Source: a virus
Length of the DNA stretch: 42,762 bases
Direction: 5' to 3' (one strand)
Virus record (IMG/VR): IMGVR_UViG_3300025009_000198
Location: 1-42,762 of that record
The notes beneath the pieces are model-generated. The model searched no databases and was not told the DNA's origin. It saw only the letters and a list, made by a program, of their open reading frames with translations. Both the position numbers and the translations under genes were made by a program. Shown here in pieces: positions 1 through 5,615 of the stretch. Every line of letters starts with the position of its first letter. The stretch's first letter is position 1.

Positions 1-117
1 AGCCTGTGTTCGTGGCAGCGCTCTGGTAGCCTGTGTTCGTGGCAGCGCTCTGGTCGCCTGTGTTCGTGGCAGCGCTCCGGTAGCCTGTGTTCGTGGCAGC
101 GCTCTGGTAGCCTGTGT
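1..117. repeat. 27-bp coding tandem repeat, left contig end
   Basis: Four 27-bp units plus a partial one (first unit 1-27, AGCCTGTGTTCGTGGCAGCG then CTCTGGT). Units differ only at a few positions (TCTGGT or TCCGGT; AGCC or CGCC). Read on the minus strand each unit gives nine residues. Bases 1-77 are identical to 42685-42761 at the other contig end, and the next base differs (C at 78, T at 42762). Confidence 0.95.
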
Positions 118-451
118 TGGATTCCTTAGCGTCTTTCCAGTCCACGCGGTCCAGGATAAACTTTAGACCAAATTCGATAATCCCTTTCAGACCGATCTCC
201 ACGCCGACTTTTAATTTAGTACAAGCAACTTTGCTGTCGTCACCGTCTTTATCTGTTTTACCGTCACCTTCTACCGTTGCGTACCGACTATCGCAAGGAG
301 GGTAGTAGTTAAAAACATCAAGTGGCTCTTCGCAAAAATGGAACCCTTTTCGGCAAGCTTCGGCATCGGCCTCTTCATATTCGCCACCTGCAGCGAATTG
401 GAACCCTCTGCACGCCATGTCCTTGTCAAAACCTTTGAAACCTCGAATCAT
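1..451 (-). CDS. DUF7666-like repeat protein, N-terminal part (gene continues across the contig ends)
   Basis: The ATG at 451 follows AGGGGG at good spacing. The translation starts MIRGFKGFDKDMACRGFQF, has a Cys/Phe-rich N-terminal domain resembling DUF7666 phage proteins (KGFHFCEEPLDVFNYYP), and then enters a perfect nonapeptide repeat, SAATNTG followed by YQ, YR or DQ. The reading frame is still open at base 1. It resumes at 42762 in the same repeat and ends at 42401, so this is the first half of one gene on a circular molecule. It is in the early leftward operon after the 42-residue membrane protein. The function is unknown; the repeats could build a beta-solenoid-like stalk, which is inference. 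Confidence 0.8.
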   Translation of the reverse strand, partial: MIRGFKGFDKDMACRGFQFAAGGEYEEADAEACRKGFHFCEEPLDVFNYYPPCDSRYATVEGDGKTDKDGDDSKVACTKLKVGVEIGLKGIIEFGLKFILDRVDWKDAKESNTGYQSAATNTGYRSAATNTGDQSAATNTGYQSAATNTG

Positions 452-497
452 TTCTTTTCCCCCTCTAATTTGGTATACTGACATTGAATGATTTCCC

Positions 498-626
498 TTA
501 CGGCCTGTTGATGTTGACGCATCGACAGGCCTTTTTGCGTTTCTCCGATTGGTACCAGCACCACCCCCAAAAGTAAATCAGCATAGGAATAAAGTGGCCC
601 AGGAATACGGCTTGAGTGTGGTCCAT
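498..626 (-). CDS. small membrane protein, 42 aa
   Basis: Too short for most gene finders. The ATG at 626 follows AAGGAG about 10 bases upstream and begins two bases after the stop codon of the preceding gene. The product MDHTQAVFLGHFIPMLIYFW and onward has one hydrophobic segment with many aromatic residues and a basic, Cys-containing tail. It is in the same tight early operon. A longer in-frame start (722) overlaps the upstream gene and is less likely. The function is unknown. Confidence 0.5.
   Translation of the reverse strand: MDHTQAVFLGHFIPMLIYFWGWCWYQSEKRKKACRCVNINRP
511..540. other. inverted repeat in the end of the 42-aa gene
   Basis: GGCCTGT and ACAGGCC arms are followed on the plus strand by TTTTT, giving a terminator-like hairpin. 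No plus-strand gene reads into it from the left, so its role, possibly blocking antisense transcription, is uncertain. Confidence 0.35.
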
Positions 627-628
627 CG

Positions 629-1009
629 TTAAGTAATCTCCTTCCACTTCTTCCGGAGAGCTAAGGCGTCGAGATCCTTTTGGGCTTCTTCTGGAGTTGT
701 TCTCCATGGTAGATTCCTGCACCCGTGTTCCCCATACCCCGGAGCCTTGTCAGGCTTGCGGCAGAAGGTTTTAAAACAGTTTTCACCTAAACCGGCACGT
801 ACGAAGTAGACATGGCCGCGAGAATCAAAGTATTGCCTTATGGGTATTTCCTCGGGCCTCACCTCTTGATCCCAGCACTGCTTACAATTACTTTCCCTTT
901 CCTCGCAATGGGTTTGAGGCGTTTTGGTGTATCCCATTACGCAGTAGTCGTTTACGAGGGTTTCCTTTGGTATTCCGTGTTGCGTGGAAACTTGATCGAT
1001 TAATTTCAC
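629..1009 (-). CDS. Cys-rich phage early protein, unknown function
   Basis: The GTG at 1009 is chosen because AGAGGAGG lies directly upstream at good spacing; a further in-frame GTG at 1045 lacks this. The 126-residue product has a Cys/His set (HCEERESNCKQCWDQE, then a second cluster CFKTFCRKP and HGCRNLP) that could bind metal. The N-terminal 30 residues (LIDQVSTQHGIPKETLVNDY) look like a helix-turn-helix or short helical domain. It lies 4 bases after the 56-residue gene and 2 bases before the 42-residue gene in the early operon. I do not recognise a named family. Confidence 0.7.
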   Translation of the reverse strand: MKLIDQVSTQHGIPKETLVNDYCVMGYTKTPQTHCEERESNCKQCWDQEVRPEEIPIRQYFDSRGHVYFVRAGLGENCFKTFCRKPDKAPGYGEHGCRNLPWRTTPEEAQKDLDALALRKKWKEIT

Positions 1010-1013
1010 GTTT

Positions 1014-1184
1014 TCACCTCCTCTCAACGTGGCCAACGTTTTCACTATCTAAACTCTTTTTAGCGGCGTCATTTAGAATCCGTAGTCCGATCTTAAGAAT
1101 TACTTGCGCTAATTTATTTACCGCCTCCGGGTCCGGCTGCCGTGGATATGTCCGCTCTACGATGGTTGCCACGTATTCTCCCAC
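1014..1184 (-). CDS. small early protein, 56 aa, overlapping cro
   Basis: The GTG at 1184 has AAAGGG upstream and the TGA is at 1014. The sequence (VGEYVATIVERTYPRQPDPE, then an amphipathic helix KLAQVILKIGLRILNDAAKK) looks like a real folded small protein. The overlapping cro C-terminus, by contrast, degrades into low-complexity GGRIRGNHRR/GPGGG. It overlaps the cro gene by about 70 bases in another frame and ends 4 bases before the next start. The function is unknown. A repressor-operator-like site lies just upstream at 1200-1215. Confidence 0.55.
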   Translation of the reverse strand: MGEYVATIVERTYPRQPDPEAVNKLAQVILKIGLRILNDAAKKSLDSENVGHVERR

Positions 1185-1407
1185 CTTTTACCCTTTCAAT
1201 AACCGCATTCGTTAATGAATCTTTAAAAAAAATACCTGGTTCTTCATGCAATAATCCTGCGATAACTTCAAGACGGTCCGCGTCTATTCCAGCTATGCCT
1301 CTTTCGATGTTGTTATACTGCTGCCGTGTAAGGCCCAGTTGTTCAGCCATAAAATTCGTCATAACTCCTTTTGCTTTTCGTACACGCCTTACCCTAGCGT
1401 TAATCAC
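1114..1407 (-). CDS. Cro-like helix-turn-helix regulator
   Basis: A 97-residue product with an HTH_3/Cro-CI domain in the first 60 residues (GVMTNFMAEQLGLTRQQYNN, then IERGIAGIDADRLEVIAGLL). It starts with GTG at 1407 behind AAGGGAG. It is the first gene of the leftward early operon and is transcribed divergently from the CI-like gene across a shared operator region. By phage analogy it would switch off the repressor and allow early transcription; this is inferred from position. The C-terminal third overlaps another gene and is atypical. Confidence 0.8.
   Translation of the reverse strand: MINARVRRVRKAKGVMTNFMAEQLGLTRQQYNNIERGIAGIDADRLEVIAGLLHEEPGIFFKDSLTNAVIERVKGGRIRGNHRRADISTAAGPGGGK
1200..1215. 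promoter_or_regulatory. operator-like site inside cro
   Basis: TAACCGCATTCGTTAA. Its first 15 bases are identical to the site in the intergenic region (1427-1441), although here it lies inside the cro coding sequence, just upstream of the 56-residue gene. It could be a repressor roadblock or looping site. Confidence 0.5.
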
Positions 1408-1425
1408 TTTTTACCACTCCCTTTA

Positions 1426-1441
1426 TTAACCGCATTCGTTA
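1426..1441. promoter_or_regulatory. repressor operator, downstream of early promoter
   Basis: TTAACCGCATTCGTTA, an imperfect dyad with TTAACCG/CGTTA half sites. It lies about 8-23 bases downstream of the predicted start of the leftward early transcript, between that start and the cro ribosome binding site. Confidence 0.6.
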
Positions 1442-1455
1442 CTTGCTTATTTCGT

Positions 1456-1484
1456 ATTATATTAACCGTAACCGATAATGTCAA
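1456..1484 (-). promoter_or_regulatory. early promoter (PR-like), consensus sigma-A
   Basis: On the minus strand TTGACA (1484-1479), a 17-base spacer (1478-1462) and TATAAT (1461-1456), a perfect consensus. It reads into cro with a leader of about 42 bases. The spacer is exactly the operator TTATCGGTTACGGTTAA, so a bound repressor would cover the promoter. Confidence 0.85.
1462..1478. promoter_or_regulatory. repressor operator filling the early promoter spacer
   Basis: TTAACCGTAACCGATAA (plus strand). It shares the TTAACCG half site with 1426-1441, 1200-1215, 4249-4264 and 4299-4315. It fits precisely between the -35 and -10 boxes. Confidence 0.7.
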
Positions 1485-1587
1485 GAATAAATTTACATAA
1501 ACGTGCATATATTATCTACTTTCGTTAATACTATATAAGTGCTACAGTTTTAATGCTAAAATATACTTTAAAATATAAGGGGAAAAG

Positions 1588-1986
1588 GTGAATTCATTGG
1601 CTAAAGACGTAGGCGAAAGAATACGTGAATTACGTACTAATCGGGGTTGGCTACAGTCCGAATTAGCCGAAAAAATAGGTATAACTAATCAAATGATCTC
1701 TAACTGGGAGCGCAGTTACACAAAGATAATAGATGCTCAAGATGTCGCAAAACTAGCTTCTGTATTTGAAGTATCTACTGACTATATATTACTAGGCATA
1801 ACCCCAACTCAAAAAATACAAGAAGCGTTAGCCGATGATACAGAGTTATTGGAGTTTTTTAACGACCTGACCACTAGAGAAGAATTACAAATTTTATTCA
1901 AGCAAGTGAAGCCCCTAAAAAAAGAAACGATTAAACGTATTATTAAGTATATAAAAATTGTTGAGGATGAAGAGTCCAATGAATAA
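1588..1986 (+). CDS. CI-like phage repressor (HTH_3)
   Basis: A 132-residue product with a Cro/CI helix-turn-helix at residues about 8-65 (GERIRELRTNRGWLQSELAE, then KIGITNQMISNWERS) and a helical C-terminal region instead of a LexA-like peptidase domain. This is the architecture of Bacillota repressors that are inactivated by ImmA-type proteases. It starts with GTG behind AAGGGG. It is divergent from cro and followed by a terminator and then the ImmA/IrrE-like gene. It should keep the early promoter and, by shared operators, the 4.3-8.7 kb cassette off in the lysogen. Confidence 0.88.
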   Translation: MNSLAKDVGERIRELRTNRGWLQSELAEKIGITNQMISNWERSYTKIIDAQDVAKLASVFEVSTDYILLGITPTQKIQEALADDTELLEFFNDLTTREELQILFKQVKPLKKETIKRIIKYIKIVEDEESNE

Positions 1987-2015
1987 ACCCGCCGATTAAT
2001 TTCGGCGGGTGTTTC
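1987..2015 (+). terminator. Rho-independent terminator after the repressor gene
   Basis: Stem CCCGCCGA / TCGGCGGG with a short AT loop, followed by TGTTTCT. It separates the repressor from the protease gene, so the two may be transcribed at different levels. Confidence 0.75.
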
Positions 2016-2057
2016 TATCTAAAGGGTGTCCGACAAATTAAGATAGAAGGTGACAAT

Positions 2058-2372
2058 ATGGAACAAACCGTTAGTAGAATCGACTTGAGTGAAAACATAG
2101 TTTGTCATCAAGTCTACATGGGCGAAGGCGTGAAGGGCTTTGTCTACTTGTCGAAAAAGGGTACGTATCACATATTTATTGCAGACACCTTATCTCCAGA
2201 AGCTCAATCCGAAGTTCTAGCCCACGAAATGCACCATATCAAACACGACTTACCCCCAGGACACTATTTCATAGGTCTAGATGCCCAAGGCACTGATTTT
2301 GAGATTAAGGCTAACTCTTCAGCGAGAAAATCGGCTGCCGCTATGCTTAACCTGATCACTAGCGCCATCTAA
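2058..2372 (+). CDS. ImmA/IrrE-type metallopeptidase, short form
   Basis: A 104-residue product with the zinc-peptidase motif HEMHH (residues 56-60) within EVLAHEMHHIKHD, as in ImmA/IrrE (Peptidase_M78) proteins. In ICEBs1 and related phages these cleave or inactivate the CI-type repressor on induction. It is preceded by GAAGG at good spacing and lies next to the repressor gene. It is shorter than ImmA of ICEBs1. Its end overlaps the end of the convergent integrase by 14 bases. Confidence 0.8.
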   Translation: MEQTVSRIDLSENIVCHQVYMGEGVKGFVYLSKKGTYHIFIADTLSPEAQSEVLAHEMHHIKHDLPPGHYFIGLDAQGTDFEIKANSSARKSAAAMLNLITSAI

Positions 2373-3999
2373 CTCTTTCTCCGTTTTTTCTAGAGAATGC
2401 ATGGAATATCCATGTACTCTCTATGTTATAAAGTGTGGTATGGTTCTGCGCATTTCTTGAGATGCTTAACTCCATACCATGAAAAAAATAATACTGAGCC
2501 GTAACTATCGAGTCCCATTTTCCAGCCTCATTTAATACAGTTTTTACCTCTACTCGGCGCACCATGGCCCGGACAAGAGCAGACTTTTCTTCTTCGGTTA
2601 ACTCGTCTAAATGATCACGTACTGCATCGATCACTAGACGTACGTTTAGTACGTTGCCTTCAAAATTTTGCGCGTTATTTATCTTGTCAAATAGAAATTC
2701 CTTCCGTGAATTCAAAGACCCTAATTCGTTAGCCAATTCTTCTAAGGCTTCCTCAGCTTCTTGCTCTGTTAATTTTCCCCGAGTCATTAGGCCTATGACC
2801 TTACCCCTAGCCGCCTGCTTATCAATGATAAAATTTTCTACCTCGGCTAATTCAATTTGTAGAGGCTCACTAGACTCTTTGTTTTTCCCCAGTTCCTTTT
2901 CCATTTCTTCTATCAATTCTTCAGGGTGCGATAAAAGCTCGTAGATATCCTCCCATACTGCGTTTTCAACATCGGCAGCTCTTAACTGTTTGGTATCACA
3001 TTTTTTTCCCTGTCCGTATTCTACGGTACCAGTACAACGGTAGTAAACCCTTCCGCTTTTGCTGTCTCCGCTGCTGCCTACTAATGCCCTACCACATTTA
3101 GAGCAATAAATAAGCCCCCGTAAAAGATAGTTATGCTTTTTACTCCCCCTAGCTACATCCGCGTTTTTAACTATTTTTTCCTGCATATCCGCATATTTTT
3201 GATAGTCTATAATAGCTGGAACTTCCAGCTTTATAGTATCTCTTTTCCTTTTTGATCTTTTAAGATAACTGTAAGATCCCATATAGGCTGTAGTTCTCAA
3301 AATAATAGAGATGTGCCCAGCGTGCCATTTTCCCGTACTCTTATTCTTTGTACCCTTAGACACAGCTGGGGTAAGAACGTCTTTAGCATTCAGGTATTTA
3401 GCCACTTCCACGGTACTCATTCCGTCTTCATACAGCTGAAATATCAGGCGTACCGTATCTGCTTCCGGATCGTAGATAGCCAGCCTCTTATCTTCGATGC
3501 GATACCCAAACGGCGGGGCTCCTGATACCCATTTCCCTTCTCTGACGTTACGGTCCTTTCCCCCCTGGGTACGTTCTAGAATGGTTTCGCGTTCTAATGC
3601 CGCGATACTAGCGAGAAGCGTCATGAAAAATTTGCCGGTCGGAGTACCTGTATCAAACGCTTCAGTCATGCTTTTTAGTGCGATATTTTGCTTCTCCAGC
3701 AGATCGTAGGTATCGAGTACGTTTTTTACGTTACGCGCTAACCGGTCTAGCCGGTAAATAAATAAGATATCAAACTTCTTATTTTTAGCGTCCAGTACTA
3801 ATTTAGACCCAGCGGGGCGTTCGGATAGGGCGATAGTTCCAGAAATACCCTCGTCCAGGTAAAATTCATGTTCTGTTATGCCCATTTCAGGGCCGTGTAA
3901 TTCTAGGTAGCGCTTAGCATAGTCTACCTGGGATCCAATCGTCCCCTTCTCTACCTGTTCGTCGGAAGATACCCGGCAGTATATGGCACATCTTACCAT
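2359..3999 (-). CDS. large serine recombinase / phage integrase
   Basis: A 546-residue protein with a resolvase N-terminal domain starting CAIYCRVSSDEQ (catalytic Ser at residue 11), the conserved LFIYRLDRLARN region, a Recombinase domain, and a zinc ribbon (CSKCGRAL ... YYRCTG ... KKCD). A coiled-coil region follows, as in large serine integrases. It catalyses integration at attP/attB and, with a directionality factor, excision. It is in the lysogeny region, convergent with the ImmA gene. No excision factor or attachment site could be identified with confidence; attP would be expected in the flanking DNA, for example 4000-4090. Confidence 0.95.
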   Translation of the reverse strand: MVRCAIYCRVSSDEQVEKGTIGSQVDYAKRYLELHGPEMGITEHEFYLDEGISGTIALSERPAGSKLVLDAKNKKFDILFIYRLDRLARNVKNVLDTYDLLEKQNIALKSMTEAFDTGTPTGKFFMTLLASIAALERETILERTQGGKDRNVREGKWVSGAPPFGYRIEDKRLAIYDPEADTVRLIFQLYEDGMSTVEVAKYLNAKDVLTPAVSKGTKNKSTGKWHAGHISIILRTTAYMGSYSYLKRSKRKRDTIKLEVPAIIDYQKYADMQEKIVKNADVARGSKKHNYLLRGLIYCSKCGRALVGSSGDSKSGRVYYRCTGTVEYGQGKKCDTKQLRAADVENAVWEDIYELLSHPEELIEEMEKELGKNKESSEPLQIELAEVENFIIDKQAARGKVIGLMTRGKLTEQEAEEALEELANELGSLNSRKEFLFDKINNAQNFEGNVLNVRLVIDAVRDHLDELTEEEKSALVRAMVRRVEVKTVLNEAGKWDSIVTAQYYFFHGMELSISRNAQNHTTLYNIESTWIFHAFSRKNGERVRWR

Positions 4000-4090
4000 T
4001 AGAGTATGACCACCTTTCTTGTCTTAGGACAACTTATGTCACTCATAGAGATTATAGCAGGTGACAAAGAGAGGGGCTGGTTTTATCGGG

Positions 4091-4228
4091 GTGGAATACA
4101 TTAGGGTATTACCTGAGAAAAATGATCCCGAAGCAATAAAGCAGTTTTTAAAATTGCTAATCGAAATTTCTCAACGCCTGCAAAACCAAGAACATCCTCC
4201 TTCCAATGAGTCTCAGGAAAGCACCTGA
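4091..4228 (+). CDS. small acidic protein upstream of cassette, 45 aa
   Basis: GTG start at 4091, TGA at 4226-4228. The product (VEYIRVLPEKNDPEAIKQFL, then KLLIEISQRLQNQ) is helical. A good terminator hairpin overlaps its last codons, which supports a real short transcript. The ribosome binding site is weak (AGGGG about 14 bases upstream). It is divergent from the integrase; an excision-related role is possible, but nothing in the sequence proves it. Confidence 0.45.
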   Translation: MEYIRVLPEKNDPEAIKQFLKLLIEISQRLQNQEHPPSNESQEST

Positions 4229-4238
4229 GACTTTTCTC
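4210..4238 (+). terminator. Rho-independent terminator
   Basis: GTCTCAGG, a 6-base loop, CCTGAGAC, then TTTTCTCT. It isolates the 45-residue gene from the operator-controlled cassette promoter downstream. Confidence 0.8.
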
Positions 4239-4248
4239 TGTCCATAGT

Positions 4249-4264
4249 TTAACCGCAAAGGTTA
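4249..4264. promoter_or_regulatory. second operator upstream of the T4SS-like cassette
   Basis: TTAACCGCAAAGGTTA, with the same TTAACCG half site and imperfect dyad as the switch-region operators. It lies 35 bases upstream of the promoter-embedded operator. Confidence 0.5.
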
Positions 4265-4292
4265 TTATTATACATCGAATGGGATTATTTTA

Positions 4293-4321
4293 CTGTAATT
4301 AACCGCATCGGTTAATAATAT
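4293..4321 (+). promoter_or_regulatory. cassette promoter with embedded operator
   Basis: CTGTAA (weak -35, 3 of 6), a 17-base spacer that is the near-perfect palindrome TTAACCGCATCGGTTAA (4299-4315), then TAATAT (-10). This is the same operator-in-spacer geometry as the early promoter at 1456-1484. The predicted leader to the GTG at 4370 is also about 42 bases. Confidence 0.65.
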
Positions 4322-4369
4322 TATGTATCAGGTATATATTATTTAGCTGGTACGAAAGGAGTTGATAAT

Positions 4370-4564
4370 GTGAGCCAGCTCGTCAACACAAGCGTTACCC
4401 TAACAACGGAGCAAATTACATTCACCAGGGGTAAAGGAAACACCAGCCGGTACATTCGCAGCCTGATAGACCGTGAAATAGGCAACGAACAAGCAACTGC
4501 GCGATGTCAATCCTTGGTTAGGGCTTACCAGAACGTCTTAAACAAAGAAAAAAGCCCCCGCTAA
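4370..4564 (+). CDS. small ribbon-helix-helix-like protein
   Basis: GTG start behind AAAGGAG. A 64-residue product whose first half (VTLTTEQITFTRGKGNTSRY, then IRSLIDREI) has the beta strand plus two helices of Arc/CopG-type DNA-binding proteins. It is the first gene of the plus-strand cassette and probably an autoregulator or a DNA-binding accessory factor. The family call rests on pattern only. Confidence 0.6.
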   Translation: MSQLVNTSVTLTTEQITFTRGKGNTSRYIRSLIDREIGNEQATARCQSLVRAYQNVLNKEKSPR

Positions 4565-4655
4565 CGGAGCCTAGACTGTGCCTATGTAAGTTTATCGTCT
4601 ATAAACTTTATGCGACAGGTACCCCGTTTTATTCCAAAAAGGAGGTATTCCGCAA

Positions 4656-4976
4656 ATGTTAAGATTAACCAACCATTTCCGCAAGCACAAAAGCTTCTAT
4701 TTTCAAGTCGGAATTACGGCGGCCGCAATGCTCCTCTCCCCTACCGTGGCTTTAGCTTCAAACCTTGACGATAAAGGCATGAGTATTTATTGGAAGATTG
4801 TCAGTGTAGGTAAATATGTAATTTTGGGTAAAGGGTCCGTTAACTCTATCCAGTCTGTCTTAGACGGGGACTATGAAAAAGCAAAACATCAGTTTATTGG
4901 ATACCTCATATGCTTTGGCGCTATGCTTGCCCTCCCCCAAGCGTTGGACCAAATAGAGGGGCTGTTTAAATCATGA
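4656..4976 (+). CDS. VirB2/TrbC pilin-like membrane protein
   Basis: A 106-residue product behind AAAAAGGAGG. A basic N-terminus and hydrophobic stretch end in VALAS (signal-peptide-like, cleavage near residue 35). Then come a second hydrophobic segment, a short charged loop (DGDYEKAKHQ) and a third hydrophobic segment (FIGYLICFGAMLALPQAL). Signal peptide plus helix-polar loop-helix is the layout of VirB2/TrbC-type pilins of type IV secretion systems. Its stop overlaps the start of the next gene (ATGA), so the two are co-translated. A holin-like role is an alternative, but the phage already has a holin with its lysin. Confidence 0.5.
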   Translation: MLRLTNHFRKHKSFYFQVGITAAAMLLSPTVALASNLDDKGMSIYWKIVSVGKYVILGKGSVNSIQSVLDGDYEKAKHQFIGYLICFGAMLALPQALDQIEGLFKS

Positions 4977-5602
4977 TCTTAGCGGCTTTAAAGGGTGGAG
5001 TTATATTAGCCGTTGTAACCATGATCATGACTAAGCCTGTATTATTCCTTGCTTACGCACATGTTGTCGCATTGATTGGTTGCACGTCATTAATCCTCTT
5101 ATATGTAGGGGGATTCAAGCAGGGGCTTAGATGGGTCGGTATAGCGCTGGTTAGTTACATTCTCCTTAATATTTTCATAGACGTCAACGGGGGTAGTGAC
5201 ACAGTTAAACGCGGTGAATATATCGCCCCGGTTGTTGGACCAGTATCTAGCCCCTTCGGCCCACGCCTTTCCTCCCCCGAGGGATTTCACTACGGTATAG
5301 ATTTCGCGGTACCGGAAGGTACTAAAGTTCGATCGAGTAAAGCAGGAACCATAAGCCTTGCTGGATACAACGGTAACATAGTTGGTAATGTAGTGGAAAT
5401 TGATCACCCGGACGGGACACAGACAATGTACGCCCACAACAGCCAGGTATTACTTATCGTAGGTCAGTCAGTAAAACAGGGCGATGTTATAGCCTTAAGC
5501 GGTAACACAGGGCGCAGCACAGGCCCCCATGTACATTTCGAAATACGCCTTGATGGTGGAAAAACGTCAGTCGATCCGGCACCACACTTGAATTTAAAGT
5601 AG
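4973..5602 (+). CDS. membrane-anchored M23 (LytM) peptidase
   Basis: A 209-residue product with about three N-terminal transmembrane segments (residues about 6-70), a short linker, then a LytM/M23 domain. The zinc-ligand motifs are HYGIDFAVPEGT (HxxxD) and GPHVHFEIR (HxH), with the MYAHN His in between, all present. M23 enzymes cut peptide cross-bridges in peptidoglycan. Here the domain would face the wall from the membrane, as wall-remodelling enzymes of Gram-positive conjugation systems do. The start overlaps the preceding stop. It lies between pilin-like and ATPase genes rather than in the lysis module. Confidence 0.85.
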   Translation: MILAALKGGVILAVVTMIMTKPVLFLAYAHVVALIGCTSLILLYVGGFKQGLRWVGIALVSYILLNIFIDVNGGSDTVKRGEYIAPVVGPVSSPFGPRLSSPEGFHYGIDFAVPEGTKVRSSKAGTISLAGYNGNIVGNVVEIDHPDGTQTMYAHNSQVLLIVGQSVKQGDVIALSGNTGRSTGPHVHFEIRLDGGKTSVDPAPHLNLK

Positions 5603-5615
5603 GAGGTAAATGGTA

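Noticed and set aside
1142-1429. Plus-strand ORF opposite cro
   Set aside because: Antisense shadow of the cro gene with no ribosome binding site.
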